A DNA stretch of 6,360 nt from Bacteroidales bacterium UBA6207 (lineage in GTDB: Bacteria; Bacteroidota; Bacteroidia; Bacteroidales; F082). Positions within the stretch are counted from its first letter, which is position 1, and each line of letters begins with the position of its first letter. The position numbers were made by a program, and so were the translations under genes. The stretch lies in assembly GCA_002421995.1 (NCBI GenBank), contig DISP01000024.1:1-6360 (forward strand). The letters run 5' to 3'. The notes beneath the pieces were generated by a model. It saw nothing but the letters and a program-made list of their open reading frames with translations. It was not told where the DNA came from and did no database searches. Positions 5,777 to 6,360 of the stretch are shown piece by piece.

Positions 5777-6157
5777 ATGACATTAATTAAAACCATGTTT
5801 ATGGGTCTTTACCTTGAACTGAAAACCAAAGCGCAGCAATTATCCGGGCAGGAAGAGGTGGTTGCCGCGTTGCATACCCTGGGCTTGCATGGCTACGGGC
5901 CTGAAAAGTTTGCCTTTTCGATCCCTGAAGGGATGTTGTATGTTGGTGAGCCGGAAGAAATACCCGGAGGTACTATCGCACACATCCGCCTGAGCTGGAG
6001 CTGCAGCAGGGAAGCCATTGATTTTCTTCTTGGAATTGCCTCAGCACTCGAGGCTACTCTCTCCTACGGGGAGTGGGCTGTTGACAGCGAAAATGCCGAA
6101 GCGTTTTGCAAGGAAGCAGCCGCTTATGCTGCCGGAATCACGGGGATGATTGATTAA
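5777..6157 (+). CDS. Orphan hypothetical protein, about 126 residues
   Basis: I do not recognise this protein. It appears soluble, mixed alpha/beta and acidic, with no signal peptide or membrane helix. Numbered from the ATG at 5777, there is an N-terminal helix (about 8-35, LYLELKTKAQQL then EEVVAALHTL), a Gly/Pro-rich middle with two short strands (about 40-75, including FAFSIPEGMLYVGEPEE and AHIRLSWSC), a helix near 78-94 (EAIDFLLGIASALEA) and a C-terminal Ala-rich helix ending GITGMID. The frame also offers a TTG at 5771 and ATGs at 5795 and 5801. ATG 5795 follows an A-rich stretch and is equally likely. The gene is GC-richer than csm and divergent from the 109-residue gene. A size and composition like this fit many immunity or accessory proteins, but nothing in the sequence proves that. 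Confidence 0.65.
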   Translation: MTLIKTMFMGLYLELKTKAQQLSGQEEVVAALHTLGLHGYGPEKFAFSIPEGMLYVGEPEEIPGGTIAHIRLSWSCSREAIDFLLGIASALEATLSYGEWAVDSENAEAFCKEAAAYAAGITGMID

Positions 6158-6200
6158 ATTATAAAATAAGACCTTACCCCTATTGTTGTTTACTTATAAG

Positions 6201-6214
6201 CCCTGTTGCAAAAC
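6201..6214 (+). mobile_element. Possible left terminus of an insertion sequence
   Basis: CCCTGTTGCAAAAC resembles the CTGTTGCAAA core found at the terminal inverted repeats of several IS groups, including IS6-type elements. It directly follows the palindrome CTTATAAG (6193-6200), which could be the target. A perfect hairpin, a promoter box and the start of an ORF lie just inside. The other end is outside the window, so the element cannot be confirmed. Confidence 0.35.
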
Positions 6215-6218
6215 CTGA

Positions 6219-6233
6219 ACTTGTTTGACAAGT
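6219..6233. repeat. Perfect hairpin ACTTGT/ACAAGT
   Basis: Six perfect base pairs around a TTG loop, a few bases inside the possible IS terminus. Subterminal hairpins of this kind can bind transposase or block read-through into an IS. Here the role is inferred from position only. Confidence 0.4.
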
Positions 6234-6271
6234 GTACGATTTAACCCAAATCCCCTAAAAGTACTCCGGTA

Positions 6272-6305
6272 TTGCAGATGCTGCCATCGCAATTTGTTAC
6301 CTTTG
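6272..6305 (+). promoter_or_regulatory. Candidate Bacteroidota promoter for the ORF at the right edge
   Basis: TACCTTTG at 6298-6305 is a perfect TAnnTTTG box, 32 bases before the ATG at 6338. A TTG at 6272-6274 lies 23 bases upstream, slightly longer than the usual 19-21 base spacing to the -33 element. Confidence 0.45.
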
Positions 6306-6337
6306 AAGCCTGAATAATCATTGTATAATTAAAGAAA

Positions 6338-6360
6338 ATGCAAGGAAAACAACTTAGAAA
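6338..6360 (+). CDS. Start of an ORF running off the right edge, possibly a transposase
   Basis: An ATG preceded by an A-rich stretch (AAAGAAA) opens MQGKQLR before the window ends. MQGK openings occur, from memory, in IS1182-type transposases of Bacteroidota. With the IS-like terminus about 135 bases upstream and the promoter box at 6298-6305, a transposase is a reasonable guess. Seven codons cannot establish it. Confidence 0.35.

Overview
The window holds most of a type III-A (Csm) CRISPR-Cas effector operon, all on the minus strand, followed on the right by a short accessory region and the probable left edge of an insertion sequence. The host is most likely a member of the Bacteroidota. 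The csm genes are AT-rich, starts are preceded by A-rich stretches rather than clear Shine-Dalgarno sites, and three perfect matches to the Bacteroidota -7 box TAnnTTTG lie 32-65 bases upstream of the three non-cas starts.

Region 1 (1-4585, minus strand; transcription runs right to left). The order is cas10/csm1, csm2, csm3, csm4, csm5. Gaps are 18 and 6 bases, then a 1-base and a 17-base overlap, so this is one tightly coupled operon. csm5 runs off the left edge; 287 of its residues are visible. Together these proteins form the Csm interference complex. Csm3 lines the crRNA and cuts target RNA, Csm4 caps the 5' crRNA end next to Cas10, Csm5 caps the 3' end, and Csm2 is the small subunit. Csm3 keeps its catalytic Asp (D34) and Cas10 keeps GGDD, so both RNA cleavage and cyclic oligoadenylate (cOA) signalling look intact. 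Cas10 is short: it begins directly at Palm 1, with no HD nuclease domain and no Cys-pair zinc motif. A cOA-activated effector such as Csm6 would be expected outside the window, past the left edge. No cas6, cas1, cas2 or CRISPR array is visible.

Region 2 (4586-5133). This is the operon leader and an AT-rich intergenic stretch. It holds a bulged hairpin just upstream of cas10, a 12-base inverted repeat flanking a poly-A/poly-T core, a doubtful 28-codon ORF, and a probable terminator for the next minus-strand gene.

Region 3 (5134-6157). Two small divergent genes are visibly more GC-rich than the csm genes: a 109-residue minus-strand protein of a recognisable but uncharacterised kind, and a plus-strand orphan of about 126 residues. 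The roughly 310 bases between them carry candidate -7 boxes for both genes and an elaborate stem-loop followed by a perfect GC-rich hairpin.

Region 4 (6158-6360). There is a CTGTTGCAAA-type terminus, a subterminal hairpin, a -7 box and the first codons of an ORF starting MQGK. This looks like the start of an insertion sequence that continues beyond the window.
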